Assembly: GCF_009730915.1 (NCBI RefSeq)
Contig: NC_052489.1
Location: forward strand, 4,739,622-4,803,621
DNA: 64,000 bases
Direction: 5' to 3'
Source: Dioscorea cayenensis subsp. rotundata
Taxonomy: Eukaryota > Streptophyta > Magnoliopsida > Dioscoreales > Dioscoreaceae
The first letter of the stretch is position 1. The number at the start of each line of letters is the position of its first letter. The translations under genes were made by a program, and so were the position numbers. The notes under the pieces were generated by a model, which did not search any database, was not told where the DNA came from, and worked only from the letters and a program-made list of their open reading frames with translations. Below are positions 14,894 to 25,962 of this stretch, in pieces.

Positions 14894-17160
14894 ATCAAAA
14901 GGATGTTAACATTTGCATCCCTGTCAAACTAATTATTTCATATGCAGCCCTGAGATAGGAGTTTTACTGTTTTAGAAGTGATTAAAATTTTTATAAGGGT
15001 ATTGAAGAAAATTTCCAGTTTGATTAAATTTTTAATTGAACTTTATATCTAAATGATTTTAATTATGATCAACCAAACAACACAAACTTGTCATATGAAC
15101 CAATTTTTCTAATATTGAATTTAATCATTTTAACAAATATATTTATTAATTGATTTTAAAAAAATACTGGTATAAATAAATGTATATTACTAATTATTAA
15201 AATACTATTTTACTTTTAAAGTATTAATTTAATTAGTTTTACCATCTCATATAAAAGTTTTTTCACTAACCAACTTTCCAAAAAAAAAAAATTTAACACT
15301 TATTTTTATTTTTATTTTTTTCATAAGTTATTTGCCAGGTCATGCGCATGAAGTGGGAATTGATCGTGTACCCTCACCCAGTAACATAGGCTTGAGTAGC
15401 AAATCTAAATCTACACTCAGAACCCATTACTATCATTTTAAAGTTCCACACCAAATATTTTATAATGGAGCTAATGTGGTTGGACACGGACCCTTGAACA
15501 AATATACTTTTTATGACTAGCTAAATCACTTAATGCACTCTAGGGGGTATATTATATATATATAATTAAAATATTATTCATTATAATTGATACAAAAAAT
15601 GCTATTTTTATTTTTATTTTTTTTAAAATTCTATCTCATATTATTTAAAATGAATTAAATAACATTAATATATTAAATAAATTTGATGTTGAGTGATAAT
15701 AAATAATATGGCTAGTCAAACATAAATCCTCAAATATTTTTGTTTTTAAACTTTATATATAGATTTTTTTTATTGAACTTATCAGTACATAATTATCAAT
15801 ATTTAGGATATAAAAATAAAAATAAAAATAAAAATAAAATTCTAAAAAATGCAATTGCTATAGCAAAATCTCTATCAATTATCTCCAAGTTTATGTTTTA
15901 TTTTCATTATAGGGATTTATCGTTTTTTTCCTTTTTTTTATATCTAATTTAATTTTTTTAAATTTTTGTGTGATTATTTATTGTGTAAAAGTATTTATAT
16001 TTGTTGAATGATTGTTAGATATTTGTTAAATGTTTATTTCATTATGAAAATTATTGTGAAAAAATGTTATATATTTGTGATTAATTGTTATGAAAATTTG
16101 AATTATTCATTAGATTATTTGTTGAATAATTGTTGTATTTAATAATTAACTTATATATGAATTTGTTTAAAGTCATTTTTTAATTGCAGTATTTGATAAT
16201 TTAGTGTTTAACCAGTTAAGTTAATCACTAATATGTAGATATGATAGCGGTTTTACACATAAACCAATTTTTTTTTAAATAAATATATATTTTATATTTT
16301 TAAAATATTGATTATTATAATCTCAAGTTTGAATTAATAGAATTATTTAATATTTAAAAAGATTTTAAAATTTAAATTTAGCACTCTTTATTTTTAGTTC
16401 TACTTCCGCCATTGCTCTAGTACTTTTTTCACTTGTAAATAAATAATTATAATTTATTTTTTATATTATTTTAAAAACAACTATATTTTACAAAACATGT
16501 GAAAAATATTGATGTGAAGTACTTATTTTAAGATATTACAAGGCTAAAGAAAAATTAAGCAGTAAAATAAATACTTTGTCATTAATCAATGAAAAGTTTA
16601 AATTAGTTACTGTATCCCTTACTAATTCCTAATAATCTTATATATATATATATATATAAGATTTTTGATCTATTTTATTTAATAATTAACATGTCTAATT
16701 TAATGATAAAAATTTTAAAACTATATTTTATTTTTATTGATTTTTAAATTTTTAAAATTTTACTACAGCACAACTTATTTTAGAGGAGTAGAATTTGAGA
16801 CAACTATTATATTTGCCTTTAAATTTAATTTTTAAGAAACAAATATAACATATATGTCTATATCTAAAAATATTTGCTTCTAATGGACATATATTTTTTA
16901 ATTATAATAATTGAAAGGTAGATAGTGTAGAGAAGTATATTAATAAATAGCATCTTTTATAAGTTATACATGCAATTAACCATATACGCAGAGGCACATT
17001 TATATTTTTTTTTTCTCTATTTTTATCTTATGTTTCATGAAACAAGTACATAAAACTAACACATTGTTTTACCTCTTAATTTTATATTTATTCCAATCAT
17101 CAACAACAATGATACAAAAAAACATTCAATATTATTTAAAATTTTTTGTTTTAATAAAAT
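14894..17160. other. AT-rich intergenic region
   Basis: Over 2 kb of very AT-rich DNA with (AAATA)n at about 15812-15838 and (TA)n at about 16640-16658. Short open frames occur but none resembles a protein family. The last stretch may include the 5' leader of the LINE that follows. Confidence 0.5.
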
Positions 17161-18300
17161 ATGGACAAATTGGACAATGAAGTAGGAAACTTAGGCTTTT
17201 TCTTTCTTGACGCGCACACTAAGATCGCTTCCATGGTGACAGGAAGAGGTCGAGGTCGAAAGCTCGTGATCCAAGGAGACTTTGCAGTAGCTAGAGGTGT
17301 GGGAATGTCGACGAACAAATTGAAGCATAATCATGATGTTGTGATTGAATTGGAGGAGGTGGAAGACCAAGCTATTGATGGAGATCCAACCCTAGCTCCG
17401 GAGATTACTATTGGTAATGACAATTTCAATTTGAATGAATCTGCAGTCATTGATGGATTTAGATCAATTAATGTGAACGGATCTATGAGAATGAATCAGA
17501 AAAGTGTGGCTAGACCTTGGAATGCTCTATTTGCTGATAATCTGATCAGGGAGAAGAGTAATGAGCTGAAATTCATTTCTCCATCAGTGTTTAATGGTCA
17601 AAGAGTTGTTCGATTTTATTCAAGCGAGGTAGTTCAGGAGGAATATCAATGGAGGAATGTGTTAGTAGGCTGTGTCTATGGCATGCAACCAAGGTTGGAA
17701 AGATTTAATGCTTTCATACAAGCTCGATGGAAGACATATGGAGTAGTCACAGTCTCTAAAGTAAATGCAGAGCTATTTTTCATTAAATTTGATGATGCCG
17801 AGGGGTGTGAACAAGCACTGAGGAATGGACAAATGGAATACACTTTTGCTAATCACCCCATTATACTGCGAAAATGGCAACCAAGGATGAGTATGGAAAG
17901 TTCAGTGTGTGTTCTCCCCATTTGAATTCAACTCCCAGGTTTACCTTGGGAATTTTGGTATGTAAGTATGTTAAGCAAGATTGGCAATGTTTGTGGGAAA
18001 CCTCTTTATTGTGATAAATGCACTATCTCAAAGGTGAAGTTGGGTTTTGCTAGAATTCTTGTTGAAATTGATGCATCTGGGGATTTCCCTGAAATGATTG
18101 AGTTGATTGATGAAAAAGGTATGTTTTTTTAGCAAAAAGTAATATATGAATGGAGGCCTGCTGTCTGTTCAAATTGCAGGAAATTTGGACACATATTGAA
18201 GGATTGCAAGGCTGCTCAACCAGGGAAGGTAGTGTGGAAAGTAAAGAATAAAGCTGATGGGGATAACCATGTGATTCCAATACACAGATTCAGGAAGAAG
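17161..18300 (+). pseudogene. LINE ORF1 (DUF4283 and CCHC zinc knuckle), broken
   Basis: RNA-binding nucleocapsid-like protein of a plant LINE. The first 254 codons are open and include a Gly-Arg-rich patch (GRGRGRK) and the DUF4283 core. TGA then stands where the domain continues as IQLPGLPWEFW, and TAG interrupts before the zinc knuckle near 18160-18210. No function is retained as read. Confidence 0.75.
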
Positions 18301-18717
18301 TACATGAACATAATAAAATAGAAATGAGGATTGGTAATACTAAAAATCTGCATGTTAAAGACCCTATTGGAGAAAAATGGAAGGAAATTGTTAAAGGTAA
18401 GGCAGTAAGCTGCAAAAATAACATAAATAATGGTGTTGTTCACAGGTCATGTCAAGTTCAGATTGATAGAAATGGAGGGGAGGATATGGATGGTAGAAAG
18501 CAGAATATACCAGACTTGGATCCAATAGGTAGTCAGTTGTTATTTTCTCAAGCCATACTCCAAAGAGAAGATAATGTTTGTAGGCCAAGTTGCAGTAATA
18601 GCTTTGGCATTCTGGAACAAATTGCAATGAGAACAGAACATCCTATACATATTGAGAAAAAACATGCCAATGATGGTAGGAGGGGCAGGAATGTCAGCCT
18701 ACTAAAATAGTTGAAGG

Positions 18718-21230
18718 ATGTTTTATCGTGGAATATTAGAGGACTATATAGTCCTCTAAAGCAATCGAAGGTGAGAACTATGATTGCTAGATATAGGGTT
18801 ATTGTTATGGGAATCCTTGAAACAAGAGTAAGAGAGGTAAATATGAATGAAATATGGAAAAACCTTCGTTTGAATTAGTGGATGATGGAGCACAATTATT
18901 CACTAAATGAACTAGGAAGGATATGGATACTATATGATACTAATCGTATTAGTTTGCAAGTCATTGAAATGAAATCACAATTCATTCACTGTCAAATTAC
19001 TTGGGAAAATAAAATTTTCCTATGGACTTGTGTGTAAGAGTCTTATAACCCAGAGATAAGAAGGGAGATGTGGAGTGAGATGTCAAGGATTGGAAACAAT
19101 CTAACACTTCCATGGCTTATACAGGGGGACTTTAATGCAATGAGCTGCAATGAAGATAGAATTGGGGGTACTTCTGTTAATGAAGCAACAGCTTGTGAGT
19201 TCCAAGATTGGATTTTGGGATTACAATTAATAGAAGTTCATAGTAGTGGCCCAAAATTTACTTGGACCAATTTTCAAGAGGGTGATAACAGGATATATAG
19301 AAAATAAGATTGGTGCTTTGCAAACCAGTCTTTCTATTCCAAGAAGACATAACCGGCATGTAATGTTCTAAATTGCAGTACATCTGATCATTGTGGTTTG
19401 TTGGTTGCTCTAAAGAAACCAATGGAAAAAGTGAAAACATCCTTCATATTCTTTAATATATATGTGGTGTGAGCACCCACTTTTCTACATTATTGTTGAG
19501 AAGATTTGGAATATGCCAATCAAAGGCAGTAACATGTATAAAGTTTATCAGAGATTGAAAATATTAAAGGCTGAGCTGAGGTACCTAAACAGGAAAGATT
19601 TTGATAATGTTTCAGAGAAAGTATCTAAATGCAGGCATGAGTTGGAGGGAATTAAAAGCAAGCTACTATATGACCCTTTTAATATGGATTTACAGAATGA
19701 GGAAACAAATATGATCTCCCATTTGTAGAAATTATTAAAATGGGAAGAAAGCCTTCTAAAACAAAAGACAAGGTGCCAATGGGTCCAAGCAGGTGACAAA
19801 AACTCTAAATTCTTTTTCAGAATGATGCAGCAATGGAAGGCAAAAAATAAAATTGGGCAAAGGAAACAAATATCTAGGCCTCCCTCTAATTTCCACAAAG
19901 TTGACTAAGGAACATTGCCAAGGTAATCGCCAAAATTACTGCCCAAATTTCATCTTGGATTGCAAAGATATTGTCATATGCAGGAAGACTACAGTTGATT
20001 AATTTAGTGTTATCAAGTTTGAATATCTATCAGTGCTTTGTATTTATACTGCCAAAAGTGGTTATTTCTGAAGTAGAAAGGATATGCAGGAATTTTTCGC
20101 AGCATGGATCTGAGGACTCTAACATAAGGGGCTTAGTAGCATGGGATCTGGTTTGTCAGCAGAAAATAGTTGGAGGCTTAGGTGTGAAACCTTTGAAACT
20201 CTGGAATTATACAACATAAATCAAACACATATGGGAGATAATTCAGGTAAAACCAACACATTGGGCTATCTGGGTGAACACCATCAAATTGAAGAAACTG
20301 AGCTTTTGGGGGATTATTAAAACAACTGATAGTAGCTGGAACTGGATGAATCTGCTCAAACTGAGAAAGATTGTAAAACCATTAATTAGTTATAATTAAG
20401 CTTGGGGATGAGAAAAAAATTCTCCCTTTGGTTTGATCCATGCATGGTGTAATGGGTCCTCTATAACTGATCTATTACCTGATGTTAGTTTTCTTGAGCC
20501 TTACATGGACAAACAGGCAATTGTTTGTAAATACTAGAATAATGATGCTTGGTAACTACCTGCTAGATGGAATCCTACAATAGCGAGAATCAATGATTTT
20601 CTTAATGAATATCATGAAGTCAATGGAAATAAGTTGGATTGTATAACATGGAAAGTGGAAAAGAATGGGAAGTATAACACTAAAAGCATGTTGAATTGTT
20701 AAATTCAACCTTACATGAATGTAAGTTGGACAAAATTGTTGTGGTCATCAACAAATTTACCCAGACACTCATTTGTTCTATGGCTTGCACTGCAAAAAAG
20801 ACTTCTCACAAAAGACAAACTGATGAAGTGGAAGGTGATTGACTCAGATGTATGTGTGTTGTGTAATTTAGCTAGTGAACATGTTGAACATTTATTCTTT
20901 GATTGCCCATTCTCAAGTTCAGTTTGGAAGAAAGTATTATATGTTGTCAATGTATCAAGGAGACAATTTTCATGGGAACCAGAATTCAATTGGTTTACTC
21001 AGAAAGCTATGGGGAAATCTTTATTAGCAAGGGTAAGAAGGACTGCAATGGTGGCCAGTGTGTATACAATTTGAAAATCTAGAAATTGCTTGGTCTTTCA
21101 GGAGAAATGTGTTAATGCTGAGGAAGTGTTTGGGCAGATTAGGAAAATTGTGGTGCTCAAATACCTAAATCAATTTTCCAATGAGAAAGAGGGTAGTGAA
21201 AGAGTCCTGCAAAAATGGTTTATGGGGTAG
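18718..21230 (+). pseudogene. LINE ORF2 remnant (endonuclease, deleted RT, zf-RVT)
   Basis: Would have encoded endonuclease plus reverse transcriptase. The endonuclease part has several stops (for example near 18878, 19035 and 19305). The RT palm is absent through an internal deletion. The post-RT and zf-RVT parts are in fragments, the longest open pieces being 19971-20219 and 20715-21074. Confidence 0.75.
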
Positions 21231-21679
21231 ATAACAAACACAGAACATATGACTTGATATTGAATAAGTTTCTTGGAGTTGATAATGAAGTAATAGAGTG
21301 GAGGCTGTTTTTTAATAGTCATGGAAAGCTATTGGCTGATTTGGAAAGGTGGTGATTGGCGGATGAACAACCTGGGAGTATTAAATGATGGTCTGATGAT
21401 GGTGTGTTTTTTTGCTGTAATTTCGCTTATGATGATGGGTGGTGGGCATAGGGAATGGCTGTCACAATACCCTTGGGAATTGGGTTAACCCATGTTTTTT
21501 GTATGTTGAGCTTAATAAATATAACTGGTTGATTTGACCAAAAAAAAATATAGACAAATCACACATGTGCTCTCATAACATGTGAGTTGAGGTTTAAACT
21601 AACTTACTCAGTAGAATATGAATAGCTTACGCAAGGAATCCGGTAGCAATAGACCAAGAGGTTATTGACTAAAATCCTA

Positions 21680-21712
<33 letters not shown>

Positions 21713-22309
21713 CAAATATCAAGGTTTAGATTCTATCACTAATGTTTGTGTGCTAAGAGACATCCAAACAAGCCTTGAACACCCAACTCAAGGCCAAAGA
21801 AAGAATTTTAGTAGCATCAAAGACATGAATCCTATAAATGTTGGAGTTTTAGATTGTTTCATTTGTTCTTATGTGTTATGAAATAAAGAAAAATTGTCCT
21901 CCTATTTCTTATTTATATGCATAACTGGTAAAAAATTAAGGATGTTAATAGTGTGAGTGTGAAGCTTGTTAAACTCGCTCATTGCAGCTGAAAAACAAAA
22001 AACAAAAGATCACATCCAAATAGTAGTGGCATATACTCAATTAGCATTAATTAAAATAGCTGCAAGAAAGATAAGAAATAAGGCCATGTCCAAAGTATAT
22101 ATATATATATCTATATATATGTACATGTAAAATTGGAAATATGAGAATTGACTACACATTTACAAGAACAGAAGTTTGGTAGGTGAATTTGATGGAACTT
22201 AATGAATTTCACAATTGGAATAATCCCTATGAAAAGCCAATATTATCTTGATTGAAAATTATCTGGGAATAATATAAATTAATGGAAGCGTACCTGCATT
22301 TAAATATAT

Positions 22310-22355
<46 letters not shown>
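22310..22355. repeat. (ATG)n microsatellite
   Basis: Uninterrupted GAT/ATG trinucleotide run of about 45 bases. Confidence 0.9.
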
Positions 22356-22356
<1 letters not shown>

Positions 22357-22763
22357 GGATCTTGTGGTTCTTCTAACTGATCACACGTAAAGAGGGGAGA
22401 TAAAAACCCTAATTCTGGGCCCATTCAAAATTAAATATGATAACATATACACAATTATAAACATTAGTTGTGTACGCCTGCATAACTTTTGCACATAAAT
22501 CCTTATATCTCTACATAATGTGTGGTCCACAGCTCAACAGAATTATCAAACTTCCGTGTGATGGACAAACATCTAGACAAAAGTCTTATATAATAAAAAA
22601 TTAAAGTATTAAATTTGATTAGGTAAATAACTAATTAGAATGCTTTGCCATTAATGTCTTGGTGGAGGCATTTATTAGAGGGTTATACAGCTATATATAA
22701 ATAAATAACTGGAAGGATAGAAAATTCAAATAACTATTACAAATTATGCAACATAATTGATGG

Positions 22764-22830
22764 GGTGTTTGTTTCAAGGGATTTGGAGTTACAAGTAAAT
22801 CCAAATCCCTTGTGTTTTTGAAATCATGTG
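22764..22830. repeat. MITE-like terminus with internal hairpin
   Basis: GGGGTGTTTGTTTC is followed by AAGGGATTTGGA and, 12 bases later, its exact reverse complement TCCAAATCCCTT. Such GGTGTTTG-type termini with a hairpin are usual in small plant DNA transposons. The matching far terminus was not found, so the extent is unknown. Confidence 0.4.
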
Positions 22831-23183
22831 CTTGTTTTTAAGGATTTGCTTTTCTATAGGAATTCAAAATACCATGGTGGAGGGATTTTGGTTTACTGTC
22901 ATTTTTGACCGTAAAACCAAATCCAAGGCAGCCAAAATCCCTCACGTGATAACATGTGAGGGATTCATCAATTCACATGTGAAGGTGAGAATAGCTTCAG
23001 ATCTGGTGGCTGGTTGCTTGAGTTGAAGGTCATCAGCACCAACGCCGGCGCACCAACTGTGATCGCGCTGAAGAAGAAGGAAGCCGGTTCGTACTAGAGG
23101 TGGATTTGTATAGGGCAAACCTAAATGGTGCACAACCACCTCACTCTCTTCCTTCACCATTATTCCTTCTCTTACTTGGAAAC

Positions 23184-23186
<3 letters not shown>

Positions 23187-23236
<50 letters not shown>
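23187..23236. repeat. (CT)n microsatellite
   Basis: Uninterrupted CT run of about 50 bases. Confidence 0.9.
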
Positions 23237-23238
<2 letters not shown>

Positions 23239-23589
23239 TAATTTTTTGAAGACTCACATCTCCAATGGCATGTTTTATAGAGTTAGAAGTGTTCAATTCA
23301 TTTCCAAAAGGTTTTATGGCATTCCTTATTTTCTAATTTAAAAGATGAAATAACTAGCAGCAGAAAATGATAAAAGAGGGAAGACGATTGATGTTGATGT
23401 TCTGGTGTGAGTAGGATGAGAGGAGAAGCCATTGTTCCACATGCTGTTTTAATGAGTTGTGGATGGAGTGGATGAGGCTGAGAAAGGGTAGAGAAATAAT
23501 TATAATTTCTTTTTTTTCTAATTTATTTTGAGATATTGTCGGATTTATTAGTGATGATTTGAATCATGCTTCATATGAATCTGAAAGGA

Positions 23590-23800
23590 AAAATGGCATT
23601 TAGTAATAATAAATTAAATTAATTATTAATTAAATAATTGGATTAATTAATTTAAATAATAACCATTAATGGAATCTTATCAACCAATTAATTCACAGGA
23701 AATTGGTTGATAAGATTTCATTAATGGTTATTAATTAAATTAATTAATTATTTAATTAATAATTAATTTAATTTATTATTACTAATTATAAAATGCAATA
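23590..23800. repeat. Long AT-rich inverted repeat (foldback)
   Basis: Two arms of about 90-100 bases flank a loop of roughly 11 bases (23690-23700). The inner arms read ATCTTATCAACCAATT and AATTGGTTGATAAGAT, and the outer arms end in TTTAGTAATAATAAATT and AATTTATTATTACTAA. Only a couple of substitutions and one short gap separate them. It could be a foldback MITE and would form a strong RNA hairpin if transcribed. Confidence 0.75.
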
Positions 23801-23932
23801 TTTTTAAATATAATAATAAATAATATAAATAAATTAAATGCTGAAGTTAATAATTAATAAATATTTAATAATTAATATATCATAACAAATTAATATATAT
23901 TAAAGTAAGGAGGTAATCAAACAAATTAACAC

Positions 23933-24752
23933 ATGTTTGCAAGATCTTCTTCGGACATAAAGGCTTATATTGAAAAGGATGGGGATTTTATTGACTAGGG
24001 AGAGTTTCAGATAGATGGAAGATCTTCAAGGAATGGTCCTGTAAATCTGGTTGAGGTTTACGCAGAGGCATTAAATGCTGGTTCTGCTGAAGAATCTTTA
24101 CAAGTTATGAGAGAGAAGGATCCAAAGTCTTTCTTTCTTCAATACCATAACATGAGGGCTAATGCAGACCGTTTATTCGCACCACCAATTTGTGTTTTCA
24201 AATCTAAATGGGATTGTTCTTCTTTCATTGTTAATATAGGTATTTCACAGTGGTTACTTGATAATTTTATTGTTAATGACGCTGCACGGCCGGAGAGTTT
24301 AATATTGGAAGATCCAAGTAGGGTAGGTAAAATAGCTTGGGCTAGATTATTAGGACCACATAACTGTATATATCTGTGGACACATGGACTTTAATGCAAA
24401 TGTCTTTAGGAATGATGTCATGTACAATGTGATCAATGATGTGGCACCTCAATATCTTCGGTTGAAGTATTGGAAAGAATTGATTGGTGCATTGAGAAAC
24501 TGGCAGTCAAACTGCAAGTACTGGAAGCTTGTCTAAGTTACTGGTGGTGTTCTTGCGATTATATTATGCAATCCTAGATTTGATTCCAGCTATTCTGAAT
24601 TTCTTGAGAGACCTGAACATATTTCATTCCGACAATGGACACATCAAAATGCGGTTTCGAGTTCGTTTTCTCTCCAATGTTCAGGCAGTTGGGTGATATA
24701 TCCGGTTCTACATCGGTGTCTATTTAATTTACAGATTGCTATTATCGGGTAA
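23933..24752 (+). pseudogene. Geminivirus Rep-like pseudogene, 5'-truncated
   Basis: Replication-initiator relative that in viruses nicks the origin and acts as an SF3 helicase. The remnant begins near the third rolling-circle motif, seen as AYIEKDG with the nicking tyrosine kept. An oligomerisation-region-like stretch follows, then a Walker A-like segment (EDPSRVGKIAW, Lys kept, neighbouring residues changed), GPHN, a Walker B-like YNVINDV and an ILCNP motif-C segment with Asn kept. Breaks: in-frame TAG at 23996-23998, a frameshift near 24370, and TAA at 24534-24536; the frame closes at 24750-24752. The first two rolling-circle motifs and any AC4 frame are absent. As read it cannot give a working protein. 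Confidence 0.85.
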
Positions 24753-24776
24753 ATCTCTCTGTCATCCGGACAATAG

Positions 24777-25181
24777 ATGGATTCCCGAACCGGCATCCTC
24801 AATACTATGGCAAAAGCTGAGAGTGGAGTGTATGTTTGGGACCTGGTTAATCCTCTTTATTTCCGGTTGCTTGAACATCACCAACGACTGTTTGGTAGAC
24901 CGTATGATATTGTAGTTGTTTAAATATAATTCAACTATAATCTGAGAAGAGCTCTTCAGATCCATAAGTGCCGGTTAACTTTCCCTTTTTTTACTACACT
25001 TTGGCCCAGTGGATGTGGTTTTGTCCATGTAATTCGCAATCATGTATTGTCGTTTCTAAATAGTCTTGGTGTAATTTCAGTCAATAATGTAATACGCGTT
25101 GTGTCTAGCTTTGTTAGCAGATTAAACCAATATGTACTCGACGTGGAGACGGATTTTAATGTTCAATTCAATGTTTATTAA
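24777..25181 (+). pseudogene. Geminivirus REn (AC3)-like pseudogene
   Basis: Begins with an ATG (MDSRTG), 25 bases past the end of the Rep frame, and spans 134 codons plus stop, the usual REn length. Recognisable segments are NPLYFRLL, FNYNLRRAL and NSLGVISVNNVIR. Two stops (TAA at 24921-24923 and 24927-24929) interrupt it after 48 codons. In viruses REn boosts replication through contacts with Rep and host PCNA. No TrAP (AC2) frame could be recognised in the overlapping region. Confidence 0.82.
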
Positions 25182-25962
25182 TATATTTCTTTCAAGTATC
25201 TTGTATTGTATTTATCTTCATATGTATTGTCCATATGAATACTTATCTTTATATATAAATGGATGCTTTCTTTTATAGTTCTCTTACTGGTATTTATTCA
25301 ATGTCTTGTAATTTATAGTTTTTTACAACATCAATTGTATTTTACATACATATATATTTATTTGTACTAAATTTGTATTTTTTTCCTACATGTTTTCATG
25401 GTTGTTTTTTATTATTTATATTGTTTGTGCTTTCTTTCTAATCTTTTTCTTATTCAACACAAGATATATCATGGTTTATGTATACAGGGCTTACTTGTTA
25501 TTCTTCTAACCTACTTCTTTAGGTCATGGTTTCCATTATCACATCAATAATACGTACTTTTATAATTATATAATATGTACCAACTTTTTATTCTTTTAAT
25601 ATACATTATAGCCTTTATAGGTTGTATTTGTTTTTATAGGTTGTTTTTCTTGTTTCCAACCGTTGGTTTTTCCTTTCTTTATGTTAGGGATCTTTACTGC
25701 TCACCGATCTGGGAGACACACACTGAGGTTGGGATTTCGCCATGTGGACGTAGATGCGATGAGGGCTTCGGGTTCTCATGGATCAAGGTGGGAGACAGCG
25801 GTAGGACAGAAGGACGGATGCGGGGACGGGGGACCCATGAGCACCACTCCATCTCATGCACTCCGCAGATGGCACCAACTTTTATTTAAATGCCGGCTGC
25901 TTATTGGTCCACGTGGCAGTGGGCCTGGGGGGCGGCCATGAGTAACCCTATTCTCAAAATAC
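25182..25962. other. AT-rich spacer and GC-rich island
   Basis: The first 500 bases are very AT-rich with nothing recognisable. From about 25690 to 25945 composition switches to GC-rich and includes CCACGTGG-like and GGGGGGCGGCCAT motifs plus a TTTATTTAAATG box. Two overlapping short frames cross it without family resemblance. The last 8 bases (25955-25962, CAAAATAC) are the left target duplication of the hAT element. Confidence 0.5.

Larger units (their letters stand above)
17161..21550 (+). mobile_element. Degenerate non-LTR retrotransposon (LINE) with RT core deleted
   Basis: ORF1 starts at 17161 and carries a DUF4283-type region, then after an in-frame TGA (17923-17925) and a TAG near 18130 the zinc knuckle CSNCRKFGHILKDC. 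ORF2 begins near 18718 with VLSWNIRGLY, an apurinic-type endonuclease start, followed by QGDFNAM and later CSTSDH, both endonuclease motifs. Near 19880-19920 the sequence jumps to a segment after the RT catalytic core (LSYAGRLQLINLVLSSL), so the YADD region is missing. A zf-RVT segment (CVLCNLASEHVEHLFFDCPF) follows at 20860-20910. The copy ends near a short A-run at about 21540. Many stops and frameshifts show it is long dead. Confidence 0.82.
21551..23589. other. Intergenic region with microsatellites and a MITE-like hairpin
   Basis: Contains (AAT)n at about 21681-21709, (TA)n near 22098-22121, (ATG)n at 22310-22355 and (CT)n at 23187-23236. A segment around 22190-22275 resembles 57593-57670 (GATGGAACTTAATGA, ATTGAAAATT, TGGGAATAA). 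At 22764 a GGGGTGTTTGTTT terminus begins a small hairpin-bearing, MITE-like sequence. No gene is recognised. Confidence 0.5.
23933..25181 (+). mobile_element. Endogenous geminivirus-like fragment (Rep then REn)
   Basis: Two degraded reading frames in the order and strand arrangement of the complementary-sense genes of a begomovirus-like geminivirus: replication initiator (Rep) followed by replication enhancer (REn). The 5' quarter of Rep is missing, and neither a coat-protein frame nor the TAATATTAC origin loop was found nearby. Both frames are broken. AT-rich host DNA and the foldback lie on the left; AT-rich DNA and a GC-rich island lie on the right, next to a hAT element. This is an old genomic copy, not an active virus. 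Endogenous geminiviral sequences are known from several plants, including yams and tobacco. Confidence 0.85.

Noticed and set aside
22310..22355. CRISPR-like or coding repeat at the ATG run
   Set aside because: It is a plain trinucleotide microsatellite without spacers.
24620..24776. A TrAP (AC2) gene in the Rep-REn junction of the viral block
   Set aside because: No frame shows the Cys/His zinc-binding pattern expected; the short frames look random.
25182..25690. Antisense coat-protein gene after REn
   Set aside because: The region is very AT-rich and no frame on the minus strand resembles a coat protein.
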